Of a DNA stretch of 19,150 nt, positions 1-7,978 are shown piece after piece. A model generated the notes under the pieces. That model was not told the DNA's origin, did not search any database, and saw nothing but the letters and a program-made list of their open reading frames with translations. A program made the translations under genes and the position numbers. Position 1 is the first letter of the stretch. Every line of letters begins with the position of its first letter. The stretch is from Candidatus Colicola coprequi (GTDB lineage: Bacteria; Bacteroidota; Bacteroidia; Bacteroidales; Paludibacteraceae), in contig JAGHSR010000042.1 in assembly GCA_018065765.1 (NCBI GenBank), forward strand, positions 1-19,150, in the 5' to 3' direction.

Positions 1-1
1 T

Positions 2-2803
2 GTTATGATAGAAGATAATGCTTTTTCTAATTGTAGTAGTTTGACCTCCGTAACAATATCGAAGTCTGTCACCACGATTGGAAGTTCTGCTTTCGAAGGC
101 TGTAGCAGTTTGACATCTATTATCATCCCTGATTCAGTCACAAAGATTGGAAATTCTGCCTTTCAAGGTTGTAGCGGTTTGACTTCGGTCACTATTGGCA
201 ACTCCGTCACAGATATTGGAGAGTATGCTTTCGCTCGTTGCAGTGGGTTAATCAGAACCAACTATACCGGCACAATTGCAGATTGGTGTAAAATAAAGTT
301 TGAAACGTCTTATTATAGTAGCAACAATTATTCTAATCCAATGGTATACAGCCATAATTTCTATATCAATGATGTAGAAGTAAAAGATTTGGTGATTCCT
401 GATGATGTCGATACAATTAGAAACTATGCTTTCTATGGTTGCAGCGGTTTGACTTCTGCAACTATTCCCAATTCCGTCACGACGATTGAAGGTTCTGCTT
501 TCGAGGGTTGTAGTGGTATGACTTCAGTAACCATTCCTAACTCCGTCACAACGATTGGCGGTAGTGCATTTTATGGTTGCAGCGGTTTGACTTCTGTCAT
601 CATCCCATCTTCTGTCACTATGATTGGAGGTTCAGTTTTCTATGGTTGTAGCGGTTTAACCTCGGTAGTTATTCCCAATTCCGTCACAACGATTGGGAAG
701 AGTGCTTTCTATAATTGCAGCGGTTTGACCTCAATAACCATTCCAAACTCTGTCACCACGATTGGGGATAGGGCTTTTTCTGGTTGCGGCGGTTTGACCT
801 CGGTAACCATTGGTAATGCTGTTACAACGATTGGAGAGTGGGCATTTTTAGATTGTGATAGTTTGCAATCCGTAACGTGGAATGCTATACATTGTAACGA
901 TTTTGCTTATAATTCAACTCCGTTTTGTTACAAAGAGAGTGATTATGATATCTATGGCAGTGCACCACAAATAACAGAGTTAGTATTTGGTGATAGTGTG
1001 CAATATATTCCAGTATATTTATGTACAGGAATGAAAAATCTAAATGCAATTAGTGTCCACGCAGTCACACCCCCTACTTGTGGTTATAATTGTTTTGCTA
1101 ATGTTTCAAGATCTATCCCTGTCTATGTGCCTGCAAGATCGGTTGATGCTTACAAGAAAGCAAATGAATGGAGAAATTTTACCAATATACAAGGATTTCC
1201 CGAGGAATATGCAATGATAATTTGCTATGCTTTCAACGGCACAATAAAAGGTGGAGGCAAACTAATTAAGGGCGATACTTGTACCTTGGTTGTTACACCC
1301 GATTATGGTTATCACTTTACACAATGGAGTGATGGAAATACGGACAATCCACGCTCGTTTGTTATTACGCAGGACTCCGCGTTTACGGCTGTGTTTGCGA
1401 GAAACATCTATACTTTTGATGTGCAAACCGCAGATTCAGTTATGGGTAGTGTGACAGGAACTAAAGGCAGTTATGAATATGAAACAAATCTTACCATTTC
1501 GGCAACGTCCAATTATGGCTATCATTTTGCGCAATGGAGTGACGGAAGCAAAGATAATCCACATACTATCTCATTAACACGAAATACTGTATTAACGGCT
1601 TATTTTGCAAAAAACACCTATTCCATTACCATTCCTTCTATGGAAAATGGCTCTGTACAGGGTGCAAAATACTATAGATATTTGGATACTTGTACCTTGG
1701 TTGTTACACCTGATTGGGGCTACCACTTTACACAATGGAATGATGGCAATACCGATAATCCACGCTCGTTTGTTGTAACACAAGACACCACGTTTACGGC
1801 ACAAATAGATACCTTGATAGCAGGTCAATGTGGTGATTACCTGTATTGGGAAATAGCCGGTGACACCCTCATTATCACAGGTAGTGGAGAAATGTACGAC
1901 TACACAATATCCCACCCTGCTGAGTGGTACTTATCCAACGACAAAATAACCAAACTAATTATGGATGATGGTATCACACGCATTGGCGATTATGCTTTTT
2001 ATAGCTTATCCAACAAGAACCTCAAAGAGATAGCCCTTCCAAATAGTGTTGAGACTATCGGCAAATATGCTTTTGCAGAGTGCAGTTACCTCAAAACGAT
2101 TACATTAGGCGCTAAATTGGAAGATATCGATGAATACGCCTTCCAAAACGATGAACGTCTAATTTATGTCAATTGTTATGCGGAAGAACCTCCTGTTCTA
2201 CAAGAGAATGCTTTTGACAACTACGATATTTACCTACAAGTACCTTGCGAAGTTGTAGATGAATACAAAGTAGCAAAGGGTTGGAAACTATTTAACAAGG
2301 AGAATGTATCTTGCCTATCCGCAGAAGGAAAGACAGTTACAGGTGATGATGTTATCGTTACCCCCTCTGCCACCGAAGCCACTTTTGTTTGGCCAAGCAA
2401 TGACCAAGCAGATAGTTATTCGTTGGAGATTACCAAAGATGGTGTTGTGTTCTGCACGCTGAAATTCAATGCTAACGGTCAGTTGACAGGAATTGCCTTT
2501 GCTCCGTCTCGTGGTGAAGCACATACGATGCCTGCTGCTACGATGACCACTAATGGCTGGCAATTTACGGTGACAGGTCTTAATCAAGCCAGCAAATATG
2601 CCTACACAATGGATGTGACGGATGCATCGCAAAAGTCCATTAAGACTTACACCGGCGAGTTCGCAACAGATGGCTACACCGATCTTGAAGGGTTGACGAT
2701 TGACAATGCACAATGCACGGTGCAAAAAATGATTATTGACAATCAGTTATTCATTCGCCGTGGCAACGAACTCTACAACGCTATTGGACAGAAAGTGAGA
2801 TAA
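2..2803 (+). CDS. BspA-like leucine-rich-repeat surface protein, 5' end outside window
   Basis: The reading frame is open to the left edge. The first ATG (base 5) lies inside a repeat (MIEDNAF matches the internal IGxxAF position), so it is not the true start and the signal peptide is missing. Visible order, numbering from that Met: 23-residue BspA-type leucine-rich repeats (LRR_5 class, core SAFxGCSGLTSVTIPNSVTTIG) over about 1-300; an LRR cap to about 390; three InlB-B-type repeats with a GYHFTQWSDG core at about 404-602; a second LRR block opening with GDYLYWEIAGDTLIITGSG at about 606-760; a fibronectin-like domain at about 765-885; and a short tail ending LYNAIGQKVR. Proteins of this class are secreted, and some bind host matrix or other bacteria. 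The tail resembles the last strand of type IX secretion sorting domains, but this is inference. The partner is unknown. A terminator follows at 2828. Confidence 0.9.
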   Translation, partial: VMIEDNAFSNCSSLTSVTISKSVTTIGSSAFEGCSSLTSIIIPDSVTKIGNSAFQGCSGLTSVTIGNSVTDIGEYAFARCSGLIRTNYTGTIADWCKIKFETSYYSSNNYSNPMVYSHNFYINDVEVKDLVIPDDVDTIRNYAFYGCSGLTSATIPNSVTTIEGSAFEGCSGMTSVTIPNSVTTIGGSAFYGCSGLTSVIIPSSVTMIGGSVFYGCSGLTSVVIPNSVTTIGKSAFYNCSGLTSITIPNSVTTIGDRAFSGCGGLTSVTIGNAVTTIGEWAFLDCDSLQSVTWNAIHCNDFAYNSTPFCYKESDYDIYGSAPQITELVFGDSVQYIPVYLCTGMKNLNAISVHAVTPPTCGYNCFANVSRSIPVYVPARSVDAYKKANEWRNFTNIQGFPEEYAMIICYAFNGTIKGGGKLIKGDTCTLVVTPDYGYHFTQWSDGNTDNPRSFVITQDSAFTAVFARNIYTFDVQTADSVMGSVTGTKGSYEYETNLTISATSNYGYHFAQWSDGSKDNPHTISLTRNTVLTAYFAKNTYSITIPSMENGSVQGAKYYRYLDTCTLVVTPDWGYHFTQWNDGNTDNPRSFVVTQDTTFTAQIDTLIAGQCGDYLYWEIAGDTLIITGSGEMYDYTISHPAEWYLSNDKITKLIMDDGITRIGDYAFYSLSNKNLKEIALPNSVETIGKYAFAECSYLKTITLGAKLEDIDEYAFQNDERLIYVNCYAEEPPVLQENAFDNYDIYLQVPCEVVDEYKVAKGWKLFNKENVSCLSAEGKTVTGDDVIVTPSATEATFVWPSNDQADSYSLEITKDGVVFCTLKFNANGQLTGIAFAPSRGEAHTMPAATMTTNGWQFTVTGLNQASKYAYTMDVTDASQKSIKTYTGEFATDGYTDLEGLTIDNAQCTVQKMIIDNQLFIRRGNELYNAIGQKVR
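32..922 (+). repeat. 69-bp coding repeats of the LRR domain
   Basis: The segment resembling TGTAGCGGTTTGAC recurs exactly every 69 bp, starting at 32, 101, 170 and 239, then after a unique insert at 440, 509, 578, 647, 716, 785 and (degenerate) 854. Each 69-bp unit encodes one 23-residue BspA-type LRR. The units of the second block are highly similar at DNA level, so copy number could change by recombination or slippage without loss of frame, and short-read assembly could collapse them. Confidence 0.9.
1274..1799 (+). repeat. Direct repeat of about 115 bp encoding InlB-B-type modules
   Basis: The segments 1274-1388 and 1685-1799 are close copies. Both open with GATACTTGTACCTTGGTTG and share the block encoding FTQW-DGNTDNPRSFV. 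They are 411 bp apart (137 codons), so recombination between them would delete one and a half modules in frame. The module between them, around 1514, is the same protein fold type but more diverged in DNA. This suggests a recent internal duplication or gene conversion of the outer two. Confidence 0.8.
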
Positions 2804-2827
2804 ACTTTCATTCAGAAACATTATTTG

Positions 2828-2860
2828 AACAAGGGGAGAGCAATCTCCTCTTGTTATTTA
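2828..2860 (+). terminator. Intrinsic terminator after the BspA-like gene
   Basis: AACAAGGGGAGA (2828-2839) pairs with TCTCCTCTTGTT (2844-2855) through a GCAA tetraloop of the GNRA class. All 12 positions pair, one of them as a G-U wobble. The sequence continues TTGTTATTTA, a modest U-rich tail. It lies 25 bases after the stop codon of the BspA-like gene and before the ychF promoter, so it separates the two transcription units. Confidence 0.85.
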
Positions 2861-2876
2861 GAAAAGACAGTGTCAA

Positions 2877-2920
2877 GTGTCGAGAGACTGTCGAGAGAGT
2901 GTCGAGAGACCCTCGAGAGC
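2877..2920. repeat. 11-bp intergenic tandem repeat, four units
   Basis: Four adjacent 11-mers read GTGTCGAGAGA, CTGTCGAGAGA, GTGTCGAGAGA and CCCTCGAGAGC, sharing the core TCGAGAG. They sit between the terminator and the ychF promoter and end 56 bp upstream of the -33 element. No function is known to me. The period of 11 is close to one helical turn, so a protein binding each unit would meet them on the same face; that is speculation. Confidence 0.85.
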
Positions 2921-2976
2921 CCCGACCTAAATTCAAGTTGGAAGTGCAACATAGAGAGCAAAAAAATCTGCCTACG

Positions 2977-3008
2977 TTTGCCCATTCGGAAAATTTGTTG
3001 TACCTTTG
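2977..3008 (+). promoter_or_regulatory. Bacteroidota-type promoter for ychF
   Basis: A -33 element TTTG (2977-2980) is followed after 20 nt by a -7 element TACCTTTG (3001-3008). This matches the TTTG / TAnnTTTG consensus of the Bacteroidota primary sigma factor. Transcription should start near 3013-3016, giving a leader of about 20-25 nt before the ychF ATG at 3037. No Shine-Dalgarno sequence is seen, as is usual in this phylum. Confidence 0.85.
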
Positions 3009-3036
3009 CACCTTGAATTGTTAATTTAGTCGAAGT

Positions 3037-4143
3037 ATGTCTTTACAATGTGGTATAGTTGGTCTGCCCAATGTGGGTAAATCAACACTATTCAATTGCT
3101 TGAGTTCTGCCAAAGCTCAATCAGCTAATTTTCCATTCTGCACCATAGAACCCAATGTGGGCGTAATCACCGTGCCGGATGAACGTCTTATCAAATTGGG
3201 CGAGTTGTGTCATCCGGAACGAGGTATTATCCCTACGACAGTTGAAATAGTGGATATTGCCGGTTTGGTAAAAGGAGCCAGTCAAGGTGAAGGATTGGGC
3301 AATAAATTTCTTGCCAACATCCGCGAAACAGATGCTATCATACATGTCCTCCGTTGCTTCGACGATGACAACGTGGTGCACGTGGACGGTTCGGTGGATC
3401 CGGTTCGGGACAAAGAGATTATAGATGCTGAACTGCAAATCAAAGACTTAGAAACCATTGAGGCACGCATTCAAAAAACCGAGAAACAAGCCAAAGCAGG
3501 TCAGGACAAGCAGGCACAATTGCTATTAGGTGTGCTATACAAATACCGCGATGCACTCTCACAAGGGAAATCAGCACGCACGGTGGAGTTGGATAACAAA
3601 GACGAAGAAATGGCAGCCAAGGAATTGTTCCTACTGACTAACAAGCCCGTGATGTACGTATGCAACGTGGACGAAGCGTCGGCAGTAAGTGGTAATAAAT
3701 ACGTGGAAGCCGTCAAAGCTGCTGTAAAAGACGAAGAAGCACAAGTATTGGTATTGGCAGCCAAGATAGAGAGTGAGATAGCTGAATTGGAGACATACGA
3801 GGAGCGACAGATGTTTTTGGAAGAAATAGGTCTAAAAGAATCCGGTGTCAACCGTCTCATCAAAGCCGCCTATGCCCTGCTGAACCTTCGTACATTCCTG
3901 ACAGCAGGCAGTGATGAGGTGCGTGCTTGGACATTCCGTGCCGGTAGTAAGGCTCCTCAATGTGCAGGAGTGATTCACACGGACTTTGAACGCGGTTTCA
4001 TTCGGGCAGAGGTGATTAAGTATGAAGACTATATCACTCTGGGCGGTGAAGCAGCTTGTCGCGCAGCCGGTAAACTAGGAATAGAAGGCAAAGAATACCT
4101 GGTGCAAGACGGCGATATTATGCACTTCTTATTTAACGTATAA
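3037..4143 (+). CDS. ychF: Ribosome-binding ATPase YchF (Obg family)
   Basis: This is a complete 368-residue protein, the normal length for YchF. The P-loop is GLPNVGKST (residues 9-17), switch II is DIAG (73-76), and the G4 position reads NVDE (210-213) rather than NKxD. That difference is the known reason YchF/OLA1 proteins prefer ATP to GTP. A charged helical segment of about 125-190 fits the coiled-coil arm, and the C-terminal 85 residues, ending GKEYLVQDGDIMHFLFNV, form the TGS domain. YchF is cytoplasmic, binds ribosomes and has been linked to translation quality control and stress responses. It has its own promoter (2977-3008), and the antiporter gene follows after 3 nt, so the two are probably cotranscribed. 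Confidence 0.98.
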   Translation: MSLQCGIVGLPNVGKSTLFNCLSSAKAQSANFPFCTIEPNVGVITVPDERLIKLGELCHPERGIIPTTVEIVDIAGLVKGASQGEGLGNKFLANIRETDAIIHVLRCFDDDNVVHVDGSVDPVRDKEIIDAELQIKDLETIEARIQKTEKQAKAGQDKQAQLLLGVLYKYRDALSQGKSARTVELDNKDEEMAAKELFLLTNKPVMYVCNVDEASAVSGNKYVEAVKAAVKDEEAQVLVLAAKIESEIAELETYEERQMFLEEIGLKESGVNRLIKAAYALLNLRTFLTAGSDEVRAWTFRAGSKAPQCAGVIHTDFERGFIRAEVIKYEDYITLGGEAACRAAGKLGIEGKEYLVQDGDIMHFLFNV

Positions 4144-4146
4144 CTT

Positions 4147-5169
4147 ATGGAGTTTTTAATCAATCTTGTAGCTGACCCCATCGTAGCCATTTTGGCTATT
4201 ATTATCGGATTTGTGCTGCTCATTTATGGTGCCGACTGGTTGGTGAATGGTGCCAGTGCCATTGCCAAACGCTATGGCGTAAGCAGTCTTGTGATAGGAC
4301 TAACCGTTGTTGCCTTTGGAACCTCCATGCCGGAATTTGTGGTGAGCATCATCGCTGCCACGCAGGGCAATACCGATATAGCCATCACCAATATACTGGG
4401 GAGCAATAGTCTGAATGTGTTTATTATTTTGGGACTCAGTGCTCTCATTTATCCGGTTAAAAGCCAACTACAAGCCCGTCGGTTTGATATTCCGTGGAGC
4501 CTGTTGGCAGGATTGCTCGTATTGTTTTTTGCCATTTATACCCGTCCCATGAATGTGCAATGGGGCGATTTCGGCCACTTTCACCTTACCCATGGATTTA
4601 TTTCCGGTATAGGCGGTTGGGTGCTACTGGTGTTTTTTGGCATTTTCCTTTGGCACAGTTTCCGTTGCGCCAAACAAACGACAACCGATGAGAGCAGCAC
4701 TATCAAAGACATATCTTCTGTCAAATCTATATTGCTGATTGGTATAGGACTCGCCGGACTGATGATAGGCGGAGAACTAATCGTTCATTCTGCCACCAGT
4801 TTGGCAACCCAAATGGGAGTGAGTGATGCTATCATAGGACTGACCATCGTTGCTCTCGGAACTTCACTTCCCGAACTCGCCACATCCTGCATCGCTGCGG
4901 CTAAACACAACTCCGACATGGCTCTGGGAAATGTCATTGGTAGCAATATCTTCAATGTGTTTTTCATCTTAGGAACCGGTGCCGTCATCCATCCCCTACC
5001 CACTTACGATGGACTATGGTTGGATGCACTCATGGTTGCACTCAGTAGCCTGCTTGTGATGGCATTTGTATATTTCACCAAGAACCACGAAATCAAACGA
5101 TGGCATGGCGCGTTGCTACTTATCATCTACGGCATTTACCTTAGTTACCGAATCATATCACTGCCCTAA
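4147..5169 (+). CDS. Calcium/sodium antiporter, YrbG/CaxA type (CaCA superfamily)
   Basis: This 340-residue integral membrane protein has about ten hydrophobic segments. The two inverted alpha-repeats that define Na+/Ca2+ exchangers are clear: GTSMPEF with GSNSLN (58-64, 85-90) and GTSLPEL with GSNIFN (238-244, 265-270). The ion-coordinating glutamates of both GTSxPE motifs and the asparagines of both GSN motifs are present. A charged cytoplasmic loop of about 172-192 divides the halves. The family exchanges Na+ (or H+) for Ca2+ across the inner membrane; substrate preference cannot be read from sequence. It starts 3 nt after ychF and its stop lies 2 bp from the stop of the convergent nuclease gene, with no terminator hairpin between them. 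Confidence 0.95.
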   Translation: MEFLINLVADPIVAILAIIIGFVLLIYGADWLVNGASAIAKRYGVSSLVIGLTVVAFGTSMPEFVVSIIAATQGNTDIAITNILGSNSLNVFIILGLSALIYPVKSQLQARRFDIPWSLLAGLLVLFFAIYTRPMNVQWGDFGHFHLTHGFISGIGGWVLLVFFGIFLWHSFRCAKQTTTDESSTIKDISSVKSILLIGIGLAGLMIGGELIVHSATSLATQMGVSDAIIGLTIVALGTSLPELATSCIAAAKHNSDMALGNVIGSNIFNVFFILGTGAVIHPLPTYDGLWLDALMVALSSLLVMAFVYFTKNHEIKRWHGALLLIIYGIYLSYRIISLP

Positions 5170-5171
5170 CA

Positions 5172-6089
5172 CTACCAACTGAGAATAATCGGCAGATGAT
5201 CACTAAACCCCTTGTACTGATAGTGAAAACCATTGAAAGTACGGAGGGGTTTGTAGTTTAAATACTTCTCATCTCTCTCCAGTAGCCACATCGGGGAATA
5301 AATCTGCACTTCGGCTATGCTATCTATAGCCGGCGATACATAAAATTGATCTAAATAAGACCATATACCTTGCCATTTGTGCGAGCCCTCGCGAGCGGGT
5401 AGTTCCGTCATTCGGTTATGCAAACCGCGGATATCGTCTTGTGGGGAGGAATTCATATCTCCCATCACAACTATTTTGGCATTCGGAAAGTGTGAAATCA
5501 AACTATCCACTTTGCGTTGAATAACAGCCTTTGCTGCCTTTCGTTTCCATTCTGAGGCTTTGGCACCACCCAACATAGATGGCAAATGACACATCATCAC
5601 ATGTAAGGTATCGCCCGAAGGAATAATGCCGGCAGCATACAAGATATCGCGCGTCTTATCTTTCCCTAAATCGACATACAACGCGGCTGAATCAATCAAA
5701 ACAAAACGTTTGGGCAGATAGAGCAATGCCACATCTATCCCTCGTTCATCCTCGCTTTCGTAGTGAAGATATCGATAGTTGGCGTGTTTTAGTTTTCTGC
5801 ACACTCCTTGCACGCAGTAGTCATTCTCCACTTCACACAAACCTATCACGTCGGGGGTCTTCCATTCGCCTATATTGGCTATCACACGAGCTATCTGCTC
5901 TGTTTTGTGCCAATAGCGTGTACGAGTCCAATGACGTAAGCCATCCGGCAAGTATTCATAGTCATTGCGCAGTGTGTCGTGAGTATAATCGAACAGGTTT
6001 TCTACGTTGTAACTAACTATCTGAAAAGTCTGGGCATGACCACTCCATGCCCACACCAGAATACTCATGATAATCAACCACCGGCGCAT
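5172..6089 (-). CDS. Secreted endonuclease/exonuclease/phosphatase family protein
   Basis: This 305-residue protein starts at the ATG at 6087-6089, which shares one base with the sufS TGA (TGATG), a coupled start. A TTG one codon earlier is possible but less likely. Residues 1-20 form a signal peptide ending SGHAQ. Family catalytic motifs are all visible: SYNVENLFD (Asn28), GLCEVEN (Glu86), RGIDVALLY (116-124), CHLPS (His168), GDMNSSP (Asp211, Asn213) and the terminal FSDHLP (Asp297, His298). This fits a metal-dependent phosphodiesterase fold acting outside the cytoplasm, most likely in the periplasm. Whether it cleaves DNA, a nucleotide or another phosphodiester is unknown. It is the last gene of the long leftward operon. 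Confidence 0.93.
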   Translation of the reverse strand: MRRWLIIMSILVWAWSGHAQTFQIVSYNVENLFDYTHDTLRNDYEYLPDGLRHWTRTRYWHKTEQIARVIANIGEWKTPDVIGLCEVENDYCVQGVCRKLKHANYRYLHYESEDERGIDVALLYLPKRFVLIDSAALYVDLGKDKTRDILYAAGIIPSGDTLHVMMCHLPSMLGGAKASEWKRKAAKAVIQRKVDSLISHFPNAKIVVMGDMNSSPQDDIRGLHNRMTELPAREGSHKWQGIWSYLDQFYVSPAIDSIAEVQIYSPMWLLERDEKYLNYKPLRTFNGFHYQYKGFSDHLPIILSW

Positions 6090-7303
6090 CAACTCAGCAT
6101 CGTTATGGCACGTTTTAGCGCTGAGATGAATACATCGATTTCCTCGCGTGTATTGTACAGCGCTACCGATGCCCGTACTGTTCCGGGAATGCCTAAATAA
6201 TCAATCAAAGGTTCCGCACAATGATGTCCGGTACGAACAGCTACTCCCTGACGATCAAGTAGCGTACCCAGATCAAAGGGGTGAATGATGGTATTGTTGT
6301 GAAAGACATTGAAACTAACCACTCCAGCCTTTTTTAATCCCATAGCGTAAATGCGAACTCCTTCAATGGATGACAATTGTTGCTCCAGATAGGTAGTCAA
6401 ACTATCCTCGTAATCGGCTATCTTGGTACGGGAAAGGTGGTTGATGTATTGCAGCGCAACAGCAGTAGCATAACTGCCTACGAAATCAGGCGTTCCTGCT
6501 TCGAATTTATATGGGAGGGTGTTGTATGTCGTTTTGTCCCAATGCACATGCTCTATCATCTCCCCACCCCCTTCAGCCGGCGGCAACTGCTCCAACCAAT
6601 GTTGCTTGCCATAGAGAACACCTATCCCCGTAGGACCATACATCTTGTGTGCCGAACATACATAAAAATCGCAATCCATATCTCGGACATCCACCTGCAA
6701 ATGCGCTGCACTCTGAGCCCCATCTACGCACACAGGAACATGGGCGGTATGCGCTATCTCAATGATGTCTTTGACAGGCATAATGATTCCCAACACATTG
6801 CTCACTTGTGCCACACTGACCAATTTGGTTTTAGGTGACAAAAGGGCTTTGAAAGCTTCTATGTCCAACGATAAGTCTTCTCGCAGCGGGATAACTTTCA
6901 AAACAGCTCCTTTACGCTCACACAACATTTGCCAAGGAACGATGTTGGAGTGATGCTCCAACTGGGATACCACTATCTCATCCCCCTCATGCACAAACGC
7001 TTCTCCGAACGAGAAAGCAAGCATATTGATGCTATCCGTTGTGCCCTTGGTAAACACTATCTCCTTGGCGCTCGCGGCTCCTAAATAGTCTGCCACTATT
7101 TGACGTGCCTGCTCGTGTTTGGCTGTTGCCACCTGACTCAAATGGTGCACCCCACGATGGATATTGGCATTCCAATGGGTATAAGCCTCCGTCAGAGCAT
7201 CTATGACACACTGGGGTTTTTGCGTAGTGGCGGCATTATCAAGATAGACAAGTGGATGATTATAAACCACCTCTTTCAGTATGGGAAAATCTTCTCTATT
7301 CAT
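6089..7303 (-). CDS. sufS: Cysteine desulfurase SufS (NifS/CsdA class II)
   Basis: This is a complete 404-residue PLP enzyme, the standard length. Visible motifs include YLDNAATTQKP (20-30), NANIHRGVHHLS (45-56), the EHHSN stretch (116-120), VDGAQSAAH (193-201), the PLP-binding lysine in SAHKMYGPTG (Lys220) and the persulfide cysteine in RTGHHCAEP (Cys362). The RxGxxC form and lack of an active-site loop insertion identify group II (SufS/CsdA) rather than IscS. It takes sulfur from cysteine and passes it to Fe-S cluster assembly, normally with SufE and SufBCD. None of those partners is in the window. It starts 22 nt after the gldB-like gene and overlaps the following nuclease gene by one base. 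Confidence 0.96.
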   Translation of the reverse strand: MNREDFPILKEVVYNHPLVYLDNAATTQKPQCVIDALTEAYTHWNANIHRGVHHLSQVATAKHEQARQIVADYLGAASAKEIVFTKGTTDSINMLAFSFGEAFVHEGDEIVVSQLEHHSNIVPWQMLCERKGAVLKVIPLREDLSLDIEAFKALLSPKTKLVSVAQVSNVLGIIMPVKDIIEIAHTAHVPVCVDGAQSAAHLQVDVRDMDCDFYVCSAHKMYGPTGIGVLYGKQHWLEQLPPAEGGGEMIEHVHWDKTTYNTLPYKFEAGTPDFVGSYATAVALQYINHLSRTKIADYEDSLTTYLEQQLSSIEGVRIYAMGLKKAGVVSFNVFHNNTIIHPFDLGTLLDRQGVAVRTGHHCAEPLIDYLGIPGTVRASVALYNTREEIDVFISALKRAITMLS

Positions 7304-7325
7304 AGTACAAAATCTGTTCGTTCAT

Positions 7326-7928
7326 TTAAGGTTTGTAATAGCTGTTTTCCAGTATCGTTTGTGCATCACCGTCTTCCAACAGTTGTTGTATCGTTACTTC
7401 GGGATTATGCTGCATATAACTTTGCGTTATCTGCCATCCCACCCATGTACCCAATCGGGCAGGAGCATCCTGCGAAACTTCAGCCGTAAACGGACCATCA
7501 TTCAGATAGGAAGTGAGTATTTTGCTTTCTGTCTTAAATAAGTCTTTCTTTTCCATCATACGATTCCAAATAGCCAATTCGTTCTTCTTGCACCACTGCC
7601 ATTGTTCTTGGGTATAACCCATCACTTCATAGTCGGGCTCGTTGGGGAAGAGTAGGGACAATACATACAAAATCTTACCACGATATATCATGTTATCAAT
7701 CAACCTATTACGCATACTGGTATATTCCACGTTGCGGAATAGATATGCACTGACAACATCCATCGCAATACACTCGGGGCGCATGTTTTGTTTCTGGTAT
7801 TCATAGACCACACGGTTGTAATACTCGTAATCACTACCCAGATACATGTCCACACCCACGGCTATATCGTTGTCCATAAACATGACTGAGGCGTTAAATC
7901 CGCTGATGAAAAACCATATCGTGGGCAA
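7326..7928 (-). CDS. C-terminal fragment of the GldB-like protein
   Basis: This frame carries the most conserved part of GldB: PTIWFFISGFNAS, the GVDMYLGSDYEYY segment, and the C-terminal RLGTWVGWQITQSYM followed by ENSYYKP at the end. The first usable start is a TTG at 7926-7928, but homologous sequence continues upstream of it (to IDLDGAFTRVHYLYPDW), so this TTG is not a natural start. On its own the fragment has no export signal and would not reach the periplasm. Confidence 0.6.
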   Translation of the reverse strand: MPTIWFFISGFNASVMFMDNDIAVGVDMYLGSDYEYYNRVVYEYQKQNMRPECIAMDVVSAYLFRNVEYTSMRNRLIDNMIYRGKILYVLSLLFPNEPDYEVMGYTQEQWQWCKKNELAIWNRMMEKKDLFKTESKILTSYLNDGPFTAEVSQDAPARLGTWVGWQITQSYMQHNPEVTIQQLLEDGDAQTILENSYYKP

Positions 7929-7978
7929 TGGCCAATCCGGATATAAGTAATGAACACGCGTGAAAGCTCCATCCAGAT

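Noticed and set aside
1592..2725. Minus-strand frames opposite the BspA-like gene
   Set aside because: The + strand frame carries coherent repeats and domains throughout; the opposite frames contain none.
2825..3016. 63-codon + strand open frame (and a 67-codon frame opposite) between the BspA-like gene and ychF
   Set aside because: It spans the terminator, the 11-bp repeat and the ychF promoter; its repeated residues (SVERLSRECRETLE) simply reflect the 11-bp DNA repeat. No start signal or family resemblance.
6377..6838. 153-codon + strand frame opposite sufS
   Set aside because: Shadow of a clearly conserved PLP enzyme on the other strand; no signal, domain or start context of its own. The same applies to other opposite-strand frames in mnmG, uvrC and cysS.
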